Assembly: GCF_029868385.1 (NCBI RefSeq)
Contig: NZ_JARWNX010000020.1
Coordinates: 1 to 64,000, forward strand
Direction of reading: 5' to 3'
Source: Nocardia cyriacigeorgica
GTDB taxonomy: Bacteria; Actinomycetota; Actinomycetes; Mycobacteriales; Mycobacteriaceae
Length of the DNA: 64,000 nt
Every line of letters begins with the position of its first letter. Position 1 is the first letter of the stretch. The translations under genes were made by a program, and so were the position numbers. This document shows, piece after piece, positions 18,132 through 28,554 of this stretch. Under the pieces are notes generated by a model that saw only the letters and a program-made list of their open reading frames with translations, ran no database searches and was not told the origin of the DNA.

Positions 18132-19259
18132 ATGGATTTCGATCTCACCGATGAACAGGTCATGCTGCGCGACACCGTCCGCGAACTGCTGGCCCGCACC
18201 TACGACGCCGAAACCCGGCTGAAGGTCACCGAGACCGAGCTGGGCTGGAGCCGCGATGTATGGCGTCAGCTGGCCGAACTCGGCGTGCTCGGGCTGAGCT
18301 TCACCGAGGAAGACGGCGGAATGGGCGCGGGCCCGGTGGAAACCATGCTGGTGCTGGAGGAGGTCGGGCGCAGGCTGGCGCCCGAACCGATTCTGGACGC
18401 GGTGCTGGTGCCCGGCGGGCTGGTGGCGGCAGCGGGTACGGCCGATCAGCGTCAGCGGATCCTGCCCGCGCTGGCGGCGGGCGAGAAATTGCTCGCCTTC
18501 GCCCACGCCGAACCCGGTATCCGCTGGCCCTCGGCCGAGATCGCCACGCGCGCGGTGCCGCAGGGCAACGGCTATGTGCTCGCGGGCGTGAAGAACCCGG
18601 TCGCGCACGGTGATTGCGCGGACGAGTTCGTGGTCAGCGCGACCCTGCCGGACGGTGGCGTCGGATTGTTCCTGGTCGCGGCCGAGGCGAAGGGCGTGAA
18701 CCGCACCTCCTACGCGACGGTCGACGGACAGCGCGGCGCCCAGCTCGAATTCGATTCCGCGCCGGGCGAGTTGCTCGGTGACAACGCCGATTCCTCCGCG
18801 GCCGTGCGTTCGGTGCTCGCGCAGGCACAGGCCGGTCTGTGCGCCGAATCCATCGGCGCCATGGAGGAAGCCCTGCGGCTGACCACCGAATACCTGAAGA
18901 CGCGCAAGCAGTTCGGGGTCACCCTGTCGAAGTTCCAGACGCTGACCCAGCGGGCCGCGAACATGTATGTGTCGCTGGAGCTGGCTCGCAGTATGAGCCT
19001 GTACGCCACGGCGTCGCTGGCCGATGGCAAGGACGATGCGGTGACGGTGTCGCGGGCCCGGCTCCGGGTCGGCCGCTCGGCGCGTCACGTCGGCCAGGAG
19101 GCGATTCAGATGCACGGTGGTATCGGGGTCACGGCCGAATACCCGGTGGGTCATTATGTGGCCCGTCTGACCGCCATCGAGCGCACGCTCGGCGGTGGGC
19201 TCGAACATCTGAATGTGCTCGCGGCACAGGTGGGCGACTACGAGTTGCCGGAACTCTAG
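18132..19259 (+). CDS. Acyl-CoA dehydrogenase, second subunit of pair
   Basis: 375 aa. The N-terminal helical domain (MDFDLTDEQ), middle beta domain and C-terminal domain (AQAGLCAESIGAM, KQFGVTLSKFQ, HGGIGVTAEYP) are complete. It is more diverged than its partner, lacking the long SEPxAGSD motif (reads AHAEPGIRWPS), as seen in the non-FAD-retaining half of heteromeric FadE pairs. It probably works only in complex with the product of the preceding gene. A strong terminator hairpin follows. Confidence 0.87.
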   Translation: MDFDLTDEQVMLRDTVRELLARTYDAETRLKVTETELGWSRDVWRQLAELGVLGLSFTEEDGGMGAGPVETMLVLEEVGRRLAPEPILDAVLVPGGLVAAAGTADQRQRILPALAAGEKLLAFAHAEPGIRWPSAEIATRAVPQGNGYVLAGVKNPVAHGDCADEFVVSATLPDGGVGLFLVAAEAKGVNRTSYATVDGQRGAQLEFDSAPGELLGDNADSSAAVRSVLAQAQAGLCAESIGAMEEALRLTTEYLKTRKQFGVTLSKFQTLTQRAANMYVSLELARSMSLYATASLADGKDDAVTVSRARLRVGRSARHVGQEAIQMHGGIGVTAEYPVGHYVARLTAIERTLGGGLEHLNVLAAQVGDYELPEL

Positions 19260-19273
19260 GGAGTTGTGGAGCG

Positions 19274-19298
19274 GCCCCGGCGGGAGATCCGCCGGGGC
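19274..19298 (+). terminator. Intrinsic hairpin between convergent genes
   Basis: Perfect 10-bp inverted repeat GCCCCGGCGG (19274-19283) and CCGCCGGGGC (19289-19298) with a 5-nt loop, 14 bp after the acyl-CoA dehydrogenase stop. There is no U-tract, as is common in actinobacteria. It could also serve the convergent lipoprotein gene. Confidence 0.75.
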
Positions 19299-19382
19299 TG
19301 TTCGCTGTTCGGGGACCGTTCGCGGATGAGTTCAGGTGTTGCAGATCGGCCGTAGTGGGGTCGAGTTCGCCTCGACGGGTCG

Positions 19383-19997
19383 TCACTCGCCTTCGGCGGA
19401 AGGTGCCGGAACCGACTGCGGTCCACGCGGCGTCGGTTCCGGCAGCTGCGCAGACGGTTCCGGAAGTTCGGTGTAGGCGGACCGGGTGGTCGGCCGGACG
19501 TAGGTGGTGGCCTCCGCGTCGGCGGTCTCCTGATCGGCCGTGTCCGGTTCGTCGGTGGACAGCGGGCGTGTGGTGTGGGCCGGGCGGGTGGTGGGAGCGG
19601 TGGTCGGCTCCCAGTCCTCGGTGGTGGCGGGCGGTTCCGTCGTCGTGGTGCGCTGCGCCGGGCGGGGGCGGCGGGTCGTGGTCTCCTCGTCGGAGTCGGC
19701 GTCGTCGGTGGAATCCCCGTCGCGAGTCTCGGTGGTCCAGTGCGCGGGCAGGGTGCGCCGCGGCGCCGGTTCGGGCGCGATCCGCCAGGTGGGCGACGGC
19801 GGGATGACCACCTTCGACGCGGTGATGGTCGTGCCCTCGACGACCGGCGCCGGGGCGTGGGAGCCGGATCGGATCGGCGGCGGTGCGACATAGGTGTCAT
19901 CGCTGCCGACGCCGCAGGCGCCGATGAGGACCAAGCCGAGGGATACGGCACCGGCGGCCGCTACCGGACCGACGATTTTCGCCCTGTTGCTCTCCAT
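19383..19997 (-). CDS. Putative lipoprotein with Thr/Pro-rich domain
   Basis: 204 aa from ATG 19997 (AGGAG upstream). N-terminal signal with lipobox LIGAC, so acylation at Cys about residue 26 is expected. The rest is low-complexity, Thr/Pro/Glu-rich with repeated TTT and RP motifs (about 90-204), lacking any recognisable fold. It is probably anchored to the membrane with an extended stalk reaching into the cell wall. Function unknown. Confidence 0.65.
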   Translation of the reverse strand: MESNRAKIVGPVAAAGAVSLGLVLIGACGVGSDDTYVAPPPIRSGSHAPAPVVEGTTITASKVVIPPSPTWRIAPEPAPRRTLPAHWTTETRDGDSTDDADSDEETTTRRPRPAQRTTTTEPPATTEDWEPTTAPTTRPAHTTRPLSTDEPDTADQETADAEATTYVRPTTRSAYTELPEPSAQLPEPTPRGPQSVPAPSAEGE

Positions 19998-20278
19998 CGG
20001 TGATGCTCCTGGGTAAGTACGAGTCGCGCTCACATTAGACGAGGGCGGCGGTCTCGACCAGATGGCGGTCGATGGTCCCGCCAATTCTCAAACATCACCA
20101 GGTCAGATAACGAACGGATCTCCTCGGCGTGTCGTGCGCCCGGGTGCGGCACAATCCACGCGGTGTGGTCGTAGCGTGTGTGATGCAAGTTACGCGTGAG
20201 ACGCCTGAAACCTGGATGAGAGCGCATCGAGCGGTTGGCGCGCACGGCAATACTCGGATCGGCGTCATCGAGGAGTAG

Positions 20279-20557
20279 ATGATGGGAGCTTCTTCGACCA
20301 CCCCCCTGTCCGCCGCGGCCGCCTCGGCCACGGCGTCGTCGCCGAATCTCGGCGATACGCGTTCACGTGCCGTACCCGCCGTCGTCTCGCGGGTGCTGGC
20401 CTGGGTGTTCTTCATCGGTGGGCTCGTCGGTGCGATTCTCGGCATCGCGGGTCTGCACGTCGAAATCACCGTCGCCGGACTCATTCTGGCCTGCACGACA
20501 GGTCTGATCCTGCTCAAACTGCGGGCCGATACCACCGGCTCCGCGGCCACGAGCTGA
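20279..20557 (+). CDS. Small membrane protein, unknown
   Basis: 92 aa (ATG 20279 or the adjacent in-frame ATG 20282, which has better spacing to AGGAG). Ser/Ala-rich N-terminus of about 30 residues, then two hydrophobic helices (about 37-58 and 62-80) separated by a short turn, then a short tail. It has a good RBS and its own upstream spacer. No family recognised. Confidence 0.6.
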   Translation: MMGASSTTPLSAAAASATASSPNLGDTRSRAVPAVVSRVLAWVFFIGGLVGAILGIAGLHVEITVAGLILACTTGLILLKLRADTTGSAATS

Positions 20558-20616
20558 CCGGCGACTCCGCCGAAAAGGGCGGGCGCGCAACGGGCTCGGC
20601 TGGCTAGCCTGTGGTG

Positions 20617-21456
20617 ATGGACCTGAAGATCATCGACGATGCCGCCGAGTTCCGCGATCGCTGCGGTGCGCTGCTCGCCCGTGATCCGCTGCGACATACG
20701 GTCATCGCCACCACCGTCGACAACATCGTGACCGGGCTCGACAGCCCGCAGGTGCCGCCGATCTTCGTCGCGGTGCGGGACGGCTCCGAAGTCACCGGCA
20801 TCGCCATGAAGGCCGGCTGTCGCGATATCTACCTCGGCGCGCTCTCGCCGGACATCATTCCCGCCGTTGTCGATCTCTTCGCCGCCGTCTCGCCGGATTC
20901 CGGCGGGGTGGAAGGTCCGGCCGAGGTGTCGGCCGCCTTCGCCGAACAATGGTGCGCGGTGTTCGGCGGCGACAGTCGGCCCGCCTTCCCCACCACGCTG
21001 TACCGGTTGGGTGAACTCATCGCGCCGACGGTGCCGGGGTCCGCCCGGCAAGCCGGGGAGGGCGACCTGGATCTGTGCCTGTCGTGGATGACGGCCATGC
21101 GCGCCGAGATCGGTTGGGACAGCGGCCCGCCGGTCGAGGCGATTCGCCGCCGGATCCTGGCCGGTTCCTGGTGGCTGTGGGAAGACCGGGGCGAGCCGGT
21201 CAGCCTTGTCGCGCGGCAGGTCCCGTCCTTCGGCTGGTCGCGTCTCGGTCCCGTGTTCACTCCGCCCATCGCCCGTGGCAACGGCTATGCGCGGGCCCTC
21301 ACCGCCTATGTCGCACAGGTGATCCGGGGCGAGTCGGTCGAGGTGTGCCTGTTCGCGGATACCGACAACGCCGTCACCAACCGTCTCTACCGCGGTCTCG
21401 GGTTCCTGCCGGTCGGCGAATTCACCGCCTACGAATTCGCGAACCAGCCCGCGTAG
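20617..21456 (+). CDS. GNAT-family N-acetyltransferase
   Basis: 279 aa from ATG 20617 (GTG codons at 20611 and 20614 are in frame). The C-terminal half has the GNAT acetyl-CoA site: VFTPPIARGNGYARALTAYV (the R/Q-x-x-G-x-A loop, about 215-235), then DTDNAVTNRLYRGLGFLPVGE. The N-terminal half is less conserved, as in two-domain GNATs that acetylate small amines. Substrate unknown. Confidence 0.75.
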   Translation: MDLKIIDDAAEFRDRCGALLARDPLRHTVIATTVDNIVTGLDSPQVPPIFVAVRDGSEVTGIAMKAGCRDIYLGALSPDIIPAVVDLFAAVSPDSGGVEGPAEVSAAFAEQWCAVFGGDSRPAFPTTLYRLGELIAPTVPGSARQAGEGDLDLCLSWMTAMRAEIGWDSGPPVEAIRRRILAGSWWLWEDRGEPVSLVARQVPSFGWSRLGPVFTPPIARGNGYARALTAYVAQVIRGESVEVCLFADTDNAVTNRLYRGLGFLPVGEFTAYEFANQPA

Positions 21457-21551
21457 ACGCGAGTCGGTGAGGCCTGGCCGGGCGGGCGGTGTCCTCGTCT
21501 CCCGGACGTCTACCCGTCGCCCGAAGTTGGTCGATCGTTGGCCGGTCAGCA

Positions 21552-21569
21552 ACCCTCCAGCCCCAGGGT
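21552..21569 (+). other. Small leader hairpin upstream of hisC-like gene
   Basis: ACCCT (21552-21556) pairs with AGGGT (21565-21569) in the 230-bp leader of the aminotransferase gene. The surrounding text CAACCCTCC...GGGTG superficially recalls part of actinobacterial SAM-riboswitch cores, but I cannot build the rest of such a structure. Confidence 0.2.
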
Positions 21570-21571
21570 GA

Positions 21572-22852
<1,281 letters not shown>

Positions 22853-22891
22853 TCGACCGTCGCCGGTTCGCGGGGTATCGGCGGCGGTCGA
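22853..22891 (+). terminator. Hairpin after hisC-like gene
   Basis: TCGACCGTCGCCG (22853-22865) pairs with CGGCGGCGGTCGA (22879-22891), one G-U wobble, loop of 13 nt, immediately after the stop codon. No U-tract. Confidence 0.6.
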
Positions 22892-23064
22892 CGGGGTGCG
22901 GGCGGTGTGCGTGCGTCCTGTGATCGAGACGATGCGGGCGGCGACCGGCTATCGGCCCGCAGGCTCCCACCGGGCCGATCGCCCATCCACGGTGGCAGCG
23001 CCTGTGGCATAGATCTCCCCACCCCTGGGGCCCCGGCACATCATCCTCGCGTCGCCCCCCGATT

Positions 23065-23081
23065 CATCCGATAGACGGATG
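23065..23081 (+). promoter_or_regulatory. Inverted repeat upstream of 34-aa peptide gene
   Basis: CATCCG (23065-23070) and CGGATG (23076-23081) with loop ATAGA form a perfect 6-bp dyad 63 bp before the peptide start. It could be an operator or an mRNA hairpin. Confidence 0.35.
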
Positions 23082-23143
23082 CCCCACGTTTCCGCTCTCG
23101 CTACGTTGGGTAGTAGGTCGGGCCATATGAGGAGGAAGAAAAC

Positions 23144-23248
23144 GTGAACATCATCGATCTCGGATCGTCGGCATTGAACTTGGCGAACGTGGTCACCAAC
23201 ATCGCCGCCAACGTGACGTATCTGCTGCAAGCCTGGGGTGTGCTGTAA
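23144..23248 (+). CDS. 34-aa hydrophobic peptide with strong RBS
   Basis: A short ORF (GTG 23144, TAA 23246-23248) preceded by AGGAGGAAGAAAAC, about the best Shine-Dalgarno in the window, at ideal spacing. The product starts MNIIDLGSSALNLANVV and ends LLQAWGVL; it is Asn/Leu/Ile/Val-rich with one Asp and no Lys or Arg, and is predicted to be amphipathic or membrane-active helix. It has no signal peptide. Size and composition recall the small PorA/PorH-type mycomembrane channel peptides of corynebacteria, but I cannot show homology. It stands alone between hisC and the formaldehyde dehydrogenase gene. Confidence 0.5.
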   Translation: MNIIDLGSSALNLANVVTNIAANVTYLLQAWGVL

Positions 23249-23395
23249 TCCCCACCGCTGAATTCCTGGCGGGTCTCGGCCGCAGGGCCGCCGCGGTCGA
23301 TCGATGCGCTCGTCGCTGTGGCCGCGTGCGCCGGGCGGCCCGGCTACGGTGAGACTGTCGGCCCACCGGCCGCACCGCTGTAGAGAGGAGAGATC

Positions 23396-24481
23396 GTGCC
23401 GCAGAACGTCCGAGGTGTCATCGCCCGTCGATCGGGTGCTCCGGTAGAACTCGTCACGATCGTGGTGCCGGATCCCGGGCCCAACGATGTGGTCGTGCGG
23501 GTGCAGGCCTGCGGGGTCTGCCATACCGACCTGACCTACCGCGATGGTGGGATCAACGACGAGTTCCCGTTCCTGCTCGGCCATGAGGCGGCGGGGATCG
23601 TGGAGACGGTGGGCGCGGCGGTCACGCATGTCGAGCCCGGCGATTTCGTGGTGCTGAACTGGCGGGCGGTGTGTGGGCAGTGCCGTGCGTGTCAGCGCGG
23701 TAGGCCCTGGTACTGCTTCGACACCTTCAACGCCAGCACACCGATGACGCTCGAGGACGGCACCGCGCTCACCCCGGCGCTCGGCATCGGCGCGTTCGCG
23801 GACAAGACCCTGGTGCACGAGGGGCAGTGCACGAAGGTCGACCCGGACACCGACCCGGCGGTGGCGGGACTGCTCGGCTGCGGTGTGATGGCCGGGCTCG
23901 GGGCGGCGATGAACACCGGCAATGTCGGTCGGGGTGATTCGGTGGCGGTGATCGGCTGCGGCGGTGTCGGCGATGCGGCGATTGCGGGTGCGCGGCTGGC
24001 CGGTGCGACGACGATCATCGCCGTCGACCGTGATCCGAGCAAACTCGCATGGGCGCGCGAACTGGGCGCCACCCACACCGTCGATGCCTCCTCCGCGGAT
24101 GCCGTGGCCGAGATCCAGGAACTCACCGGCGGTTTCGGTGCGGACGTGGTGATCGATGCGGTCGGGCGGCCGGAGACCTGGAAGCAGGCCTTCTATGCCC
24201 GCGACCTGGCGGGAACGGTGGTCCTGGTCGGTGTGCCCACCCCGGATATGACACTCGAGATGCCGCTGATCGATTTCTTCAGCCGCGGCGGCGCGCTGAA
24301 ATCCTCCTGGTACGGCGACTGTCTGCCCGAGCGCGATTTCCCCACTGTGATCGAGCTGTACCGGCAGGGCCGGTTGCCGCTGGACAAGTTCGTCACCGAG
24401 CGGATCGGGCTCGACGCCGTGGAGGACGCCTTCCACACCATGCACGGCGGCAAGGTGCTGCGTTCGGTGGTCGTGCTGTGA
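23396..24481 (+). CDS. mscR: S-(hydroxymethyl)mycothiol dehydrogenase
   Basis: 361 aa, GTG start behind GAGAGGAGAG. Zinc alcohol dehydrogenase of class III type that oxidises the formaldehyde-mycothiol adduct to S-formylmycothiol, and may also reduce S-nitrosomycothiol. Catalytic zinc ligands Cys39 and His61-type (GHEAAG), structural zinc cysteines in [15 protein letters not shown], and NAD site GCGGVG (about 187-192). The start overlap with the MBL gene is the same arrangement as Rv2259-Rv2260 in M. tuberculosis, supporting the MscR assignment. Confidence 0.9.
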   Translation: MPQNVRGVIARRSGAPVELVTIVVPDPGPNDVVVRVQACGVCHTDLTYRDGGINDEFPFLLGHEAAGIVETVGAAVTHVEPGDFVVLNWRAVCGQCRACQRGRPWYCFDTFNASTPMTLEDGTALTPALGIGAFADKTLVHEGQCTKVDPDTDPAVAGLLGCGVMAGLGAAMNTGNVGRGDSVAVIGCGGVGDAAIAGARLAGATTIIAVDRDPSKLAWARELGATHTVDASSADAVAEIQELTGGFGADVVIDAVGRPETWKQAFYARDLAGTVVLVGVPTPDMTLEMPLIDFFSRGGALKSSWYGDCLPERDFPTVIELYRQGRLPLDKFVTERIGLDAVEDAFHTMHGGKVLRSVVVL

Positions 24482-25089
24482 CCCGCGTGGACCGGGTCGT
24501 CACCTCGGGCCAGTTCTGCCTGGACGGCGGTTGCTGGGATGTGGACAACAATATCTGGCTGGTCGGCGACGATACCGAGGTGCTGATCATCGACGCCGCC
24601 CACGATGCGCGCCCGATCCTGGACGCGGTGGCGGGCAGGCGGGTGACCGCGATCGTCTGCACCCACGCGCACAACGACCACATCACCGTCGCACCGCAAC
24701 TGTCGGCGGCCACCGGCGCCCCGCTGTATCTGCACCCCGACGACGATGTGCTCTGGCAGCAGACCCATCCCGGAATCGACTACTCCGCCCTCGGCGATGG
24801 CCAGCACCTCACCGTCGGCGACACCCGCCTCGACGTGATCCACACACCGGGCCATTCCCCGGGCTCCTGCTGCCTCCACCTCCCCGACCTCGGCGAATTA
24901 TTCAGCGGCGACACTCTTTTCGAAGGTGGCCCGGGCGCCACCGGCCGCTCGTATTCGGACTACCCCACCATCCTGGCCTCCATCAACAACCGGCTGTTCC
25001 CCCTTCCGGGCGAAACAGTGGTGCACACCGGCCACGGTCCCGACACCACATTGGCAGCCGAACGAGCCAACGTCCCCGACTCGGCCTGA
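24478..25089 (+). CDS. MBL-fold hydrolase, partner of MscR
   Basis: 203 aa, GTG start overlapping the mscR stop (GTGA). Metallo-beta-lactamase fold with the metal motif THAHNDH (about 60-66), later ligands [15 protein letters not shown] and HTGHGPDT. By position it corresponds to Rv2260 and likely acts in the same detoxification, perhaps hydrolysing a mycothiol thioester such as S-formylmycothiol, by analogy with glyoxalase II. That role is inferred from context. Confidence 0.85.
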   Translation: MTRVDRVVTSGQFCLDGGCWDVDNNIWLVGDDTEVLIIDAAHDARPILDAVAGRRVTAIVCTHAHNDHITVAPQLSAATGAPLYLHPDDDVLWQQTHPGIDYSALGDGQHLTVGDTRLDVIHTPGHSPGSCCLHLPDLGELFSGDTLFEGGPGATGRSYSDYPTILASINNRLFPLPGETVVHTGHGPDTTLAAERANVPDSA

Positions 25090-25149
25090 ATCGTCCGCAC
25101 CTCGTGTGGGCTTGCCGAGCGCGGTGGTGTGCAGCGACAGCGCCCGGAC

Positions 25150-27360
25150 TCACCGAGGAGTGCTGGCGGCCTCCGCATCTGCGACCGGGCGATCCGCCGC
25201 GGTGGAAACCCGGCTCACCCGTACCCAGGTGCTGTTCACCGCCGCCGCGCCCGAGAAGGGGTCGGTGTGGGAGGGATCGTGGAGCAGGTTCACGTTGACG
25301 CCGGGTCGGGCGGCGGCGACGGTCCAGCCGACGCCTGGTTCGGCGTGGCCCCAGCCGTGGGGGATGGCGACCACGCCGGGGCGGATGTCGTCGCTGACCT
25401 CGACCGGTAGCGTGATCGCGCCGATGGGTGAGGCGACGGTGGCCGAATCTCCGTCGGCGAGACCGCGTTCGGTGGCGTCGTCGGGGTGTAGCAGGACGGT
25501 GCAGCGGTCGCGGCCCTTCACCATCGACGGGATGTTGTGCAGCCAGGAGTTGTTGCTGCGCAGGTGGCGGCGGCCGATGAGTTTGAGATCGAAGCCTTCG
25601 CCGGGTGCGGTGAGCGCGCGCCCGGTTTCGGCGTCGGCGAGGATCCGCCGGATCGCGGTGAGGAAGTCGGGTGGCGCCAGTTGCACCTTGTGATCGCGTG
25701 TGCCGATGAGTTCACGCAGACGTGGACGCAGTGGGCCCAGATCGATACCACCGACCGTATCGCGAATCTTTTTGATCGTCAGCCCTTTTCGCCCCTTGCG
25801 TAGGACGCCGTACGGTCCGGTGGCCACTCCCGCCGCCGTCAACCGCAATGGACTCAGTCGCCTGAACGTCCCGTTCACGGCCCGCGCCGTGAAGCGCCGT
25901 GCGGGCAGTGGCACCACCTCGGTGACCAACCGCGCCAGGATCTCCCAATCGTCGAGCCCATCGGCGGGCGGGTCGAACACCTTGGCGTCGTAGCGGGCAT
26001 TGTTGCGCACGCTGAACACCGGGAACAGGATATCGAGTTCCTCGCGTTCCAGCGGTGAGACCGGTGGCAGGATGAAGTCGGCGTGCCGGGTGGTCTCGGT
26101 GATGTACATGTCGACGGCGACGTAGCAGTCGAGCGAGGACAGTGCCGCGTCGAGACGCCCTCCCTGTGGCGTCGACAGCACCGGGTTGCCCGCGTAGGTG
26201 ATCATCGCCTTGATCCGGCCGGGCCCCTCGGTGAGGATCTCGTCGGCCAGCACACCGACGGGCAGCTCGCTGCGGAACGATTTGTGCGCGCCGGTGCGGT
26301 CGGTCCACGCGCCGTAACCCATCGGCAGATATTTCGTATACCGGGCCGCGTCGATCGGCGGGGTGGCGAACATCTGCCCACCCGCCCGATCGAGGTTGCC
26401 GGTGACGGCGTTGATCGTGTTCACCAGCCAATGCGTCAGCGTGCCCGTCACCTGCTGGCACACGCCGATGCGGGCGTAGAGCACCGCCGACGGCGCGGCC
26501 GCGTGCGCACGGGCCAGCCGCCGGATGGTGTCGGCGTCGACTCCCGAATAGGCAGCCATCTGCTCCGGTGTCAGATCGGCAACCAAGTGGCGCAATGGCT
26601 CCCAGCCGGTGCACTGCGCGCGCACCGCCGATTCATCACACAGCCCCTCGGCGACCAGTACATGCAGCATCCCCAGCAGCAGGTACACATCGCCGCCCGG
26701 CGCCACCGCGACGTGCTCATCGGCCAGCCGCGCGGTCTCCGTGCGCCGCGGATCGATCACCACCACGATGCCACCGCGCTCGCGGACGTCCCGGATCCGT
26801 TGTTTGGCACCCGGCATGGTGGTGATGGAGCCGTTGGAGACGGCCGGGTTCGCGCCGAGTATCACCAGCCGGTCGGTGCGGTCGATATCGGTCACCGGCA
26901 TGAGCACATTGGAGCCGAACATCCGCCAGGCCGCGAACTCCTGCGGGAACTGGTCGATCGAGGAGGCGGAGAAGAAGTTCCTGGTCGACAACGCGGCCCG
27001 CAGCAGCACACCGTAGAGCACCGAGGAACTGTGCGCGGCCGGATTGCCCATGTACATGCCGATGGCGCTCGGCCCGTGTTCGGCGCGGATCGCCCGCAGC
27101 CGCTGCCCGATCTCGTGGAAGGCCTCATCCCATCCGACCGGTTCGAAGCCGTCGCCGACGCGCCGCATCGGGGTGCGCAGCCGGTCTGGGTCGTGATGCA
27201 ATCCGCCCATCGCCGTGGCCTTCGGGCAGATATAGCCCTTCGACAGCACATCCTCGCGATTGCCTTCGATCCGGGTGACGCGCTCGTCGCGCACCGTCAC
27301 CAGAATCCCGCAGTGCGCCTCGCACAGCGTGCACTGCCGTGCGACCGTCCTCGTGCTCAT
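25150..27360 (-). CDS. Molybdopterin oxidoreductase (FdhA/NapA-like)
   Basis: 736 aa from ATG 27360 (GTG 27369 is possible). Residues ~9-55 carry a Cx2Cx3Cx27C cluster (CTLCEAHC ... ICPK) for one [4Fe-4S]. Then comes the bis-MGD domain, with VILGANPAVSNGS, TYAGNPVLSTPQGG and TRHADFILPPVSPLERE, and a C-terminal dinucleotide-binding domain (LHPDDATERGLADGDSA, VAIPHGWGHAEPG). The Mo ligand region (NPAAHSSSVLYG) shows no Cys or selenocysteine, so Ser or another residue may ligate Mo. A single-subunit cytosolic oxidoreductase; substrate unknown. Monocistronic. Confidence 0.82.
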   Translation of the reverse strand: MSTRTVARQCTLCEAHCGILVTVRDERVTRIEGNREDVLSKGYICPKATAMGGLHHDPDRLRTPMRRVGDGFEPVGWDEAFHEIGQRLRAIRAEHGPSAIGMYMGNPAAHSSSVLYGVLLRAALSTRNFFSASSIDQFPQEFAAWRMFGSNVLMPVTDIDRTDRLVILGANPAVSNGSITTMPGAKQRIRDVRERGGIVVVIDPRRTETARLADEHVAVAPGGDVYLLLGMLHVLVAEGLCDESAVRAQCTGWEPLRHLVADLTPEQMAAYSGVDADTIRRLARAHAAAPSAVLYARIGVCQQVTGTLTHWLVNTINAVTGNLDRAGGQMFATPPIDAARYTKYLPMGYGAWTDRTGAHKSFRSELPVGVLADEILTEGPGRIKAMITYAGNPVLSTPQGGRLDAALSSLDCYVAVDMYITETTRHADFILPPVSPLEREELDILFPVFSVRNNARYDAKVFDPPADGLDDWEILARLVTEVVPLPARRFTARAVNGTFRRLSPLRLTAAGVATGPYGVLRKGRKGLTIKKIRDTVGGIDLGPLRPRLRELIGTRDHKVQLAPPDFLTAIRRILADAETGRALTAPGEGFDLKLIGRRHLRSNNSWLHNIPSMVKGRDRCTVLLHPDDATERGLADGDSATVASPIGAITLPVEVSDDIRPGVVAIPHGWGHAEPGVGWTVAAARPGVNVNLLHDPSHTDPFSGAAAVNSTWVRVSRVSTAADRPVADAEAASTPR

Positions 27361-27457
27361 CGTCCCCACCCCTTCCGTTCGGCTACCCGCTCCACGCTAG
27401 CGGGCCGAGCCCCGCGGCAGATCCGACCACGGTCGGATTTCTCGACCGTTGCGGCTG

Positions 27458-27934
27458 CTATCGCGGTGTGAGCACCACGACCGGAATCCGGCGTTCGGTC
27501 CAGGACTGATAGCTGTCGAAATCGGCGTACAACTCCAGCAGCATCGGCCACAACCTCGCCCGCTGCGCATCATCGGCGACATGGGCACGCACCGGCCTGC
27601 GCTCGGTGCCGATCTGGACGGTGGCCTCGGGTTCGGCGACCAGATTGTGGTACCACTGCGGATGTTTCGGCAGCCCGCCCTGCGATGCGACGACCACGAG
27701 GTCGGCGCCGTCGACCAGGAACACCAGCGGTGTGGTGAACAGCTTGCCGGACTTGCGGCCACGATGTTCGAGCAGCAGATTCGGCGCGGGCTTGCGGAAT
27801 GCGGCCCCGATCCGCCAGTTCTTCCCGATCCGCCCACCGCTGCGTTTGTACAGCCAGACATGCGCGCGCGACATGATTTTCATGACCTTCGGCACCAGCG
27901 GCGAATCCATATTGGGCGGGCGTTTCGTCGGCAC
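27458..27934 (-). CDS. F420-type nitroreductase (Ddn family)
   Basis: 158 aa from GTG 27934; an ATG at 27910 would trim eight residues. Ddn-family split-barrel signature: LLLEHRGRKSGKLFTTPL (about 52-69), VVASQGGLPKHPQWYHNL, and the C-terminal WTERRIPVVVLTPR. Members use deazaflavin F420H2 to reduce quinones and other acceptors. It starts 22 bp after the TetR stop on the same strand, so it is likely co-transcribed with the regulator of the sterol cluster. Confidence 0.82.
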   Translation of the reverse strand: MPTKRPPNMDSPLVPKVMKIMSRAHVWLYKRSGGRIGKNWRIGAAFRKPAPNLLLEHRGRKSGKLFTTPLVFLVDGADLVVVASQGGLPKHPQWYHNLVAEPEATVQIGTERRPVRAHVADDAQRARLWPMLLELYADFDSYQSWTERRIPVVVLTPR

Positions 27935-27956
27935 GGTGATATCCGTTCGTGAGGTG

Positions 27957-28535
27957 TCAGCGCAGGATGAGCAGTGCGGAGGTTTCGATGCGGTCGGCGA
28001 TCTCGGAGTACGAGCCGTAGCCCATACCCGCGCGCACCAGCGCACCCGCGTACAGCAACTCCAGCGATTCGACGACATCGTCGTCGGCGTCGGGGCCGAG
28101 CGCGCGCACGATCCGTTTGCGGATCTCACCGCCGATCCGGGCCCGCAGATGCGCCACATCGGGGTCGCGGCCGAGCAACGCGCTGGTCACCGCGCCCGAC
28201 ACCTGCTGTTCGTCGGCGACCAGCATGGCGATAGTGCGGAGTTCGGCGACCACCCGGACCTTGGGGTCCGGGTCGTCGCTGACCGGTGACGGTGAGGCCG
28301 CCAGCCGCCGCCAGAAGATCTCGGCGACCAGATGTTCCTTCGAGGAGAAGTAGGTGTAGGCGGTGGCGGTGCCGACGCCGGCCGCCGCCGCGACCATCCT
28401 GATCGTCATCCCGGCGAAACCCTCGCGCGCGAGCACCTCCACCGCCGCCTTGGTCAGCTTATCGACGGTGTCGGCCTGCTTCTCGGTGAGGCGACGCCTG
28501 GTCGCCTCGAGGATGATGGAATCGCCTTCGGACAT
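27957..28535 (-). CDS. TetR-family regulator of the CYP51 cluster
   Basis: 192 aa from ATG 28535. HTH at about 20-65 (GFAGMTIRMVAAAAGVGTATAYTYFSSK). The C-terminal domain ends in LLYAGALVRAGMGYGSYSEI. By synteny it may correspond to Rv0767c beside the M. tuberculosis cyp51 genes. There is no RBS; a TAGTAT -10-like box (28544-28549 in + coordinates) lies eight bases before the ATG, so the mRNA is probably leaderless. A copy of the cluster operator overlaps this -10 and start codon, predicting autorepression. The longer ORF upstream is a shadow of the flavoprotein gene. Confidence 0.85.
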   Translation of the reverse strand: MSEGDSIILEATRRRLTEKQADTVDKLTKAAVEVLAREGFAGMTIRMVAAAAGVGTATAYTYFSSKEHLVAEIFWRRLAASPSPVSDDPDPKVRVVAELRTIAMLVADEQQVSGAVTSALLGRDPDVAHLRARIGGEIRKRIVRALGPDADDDVVESLELLYAGALVRAGMGYGSYSEIADRIETSALLILR

Positions 28536-28546
28536 GTGTCTGGATA
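28530..28546 (-). promoter_or_regulatory. Cluster operator over tetR -10 and start
   Basis: On the minus strand reads TATCCAGACACATGTCC. The 15-mer TCCAGACACATGTCC (28530-28544) is identical to the site before cyp123 and differs by one base from the one before cyp51. It overlaps the putative -10 and the ATG of tetR. Confidence 0.65.
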
Positions 28547-28554
28547 CTACATTC

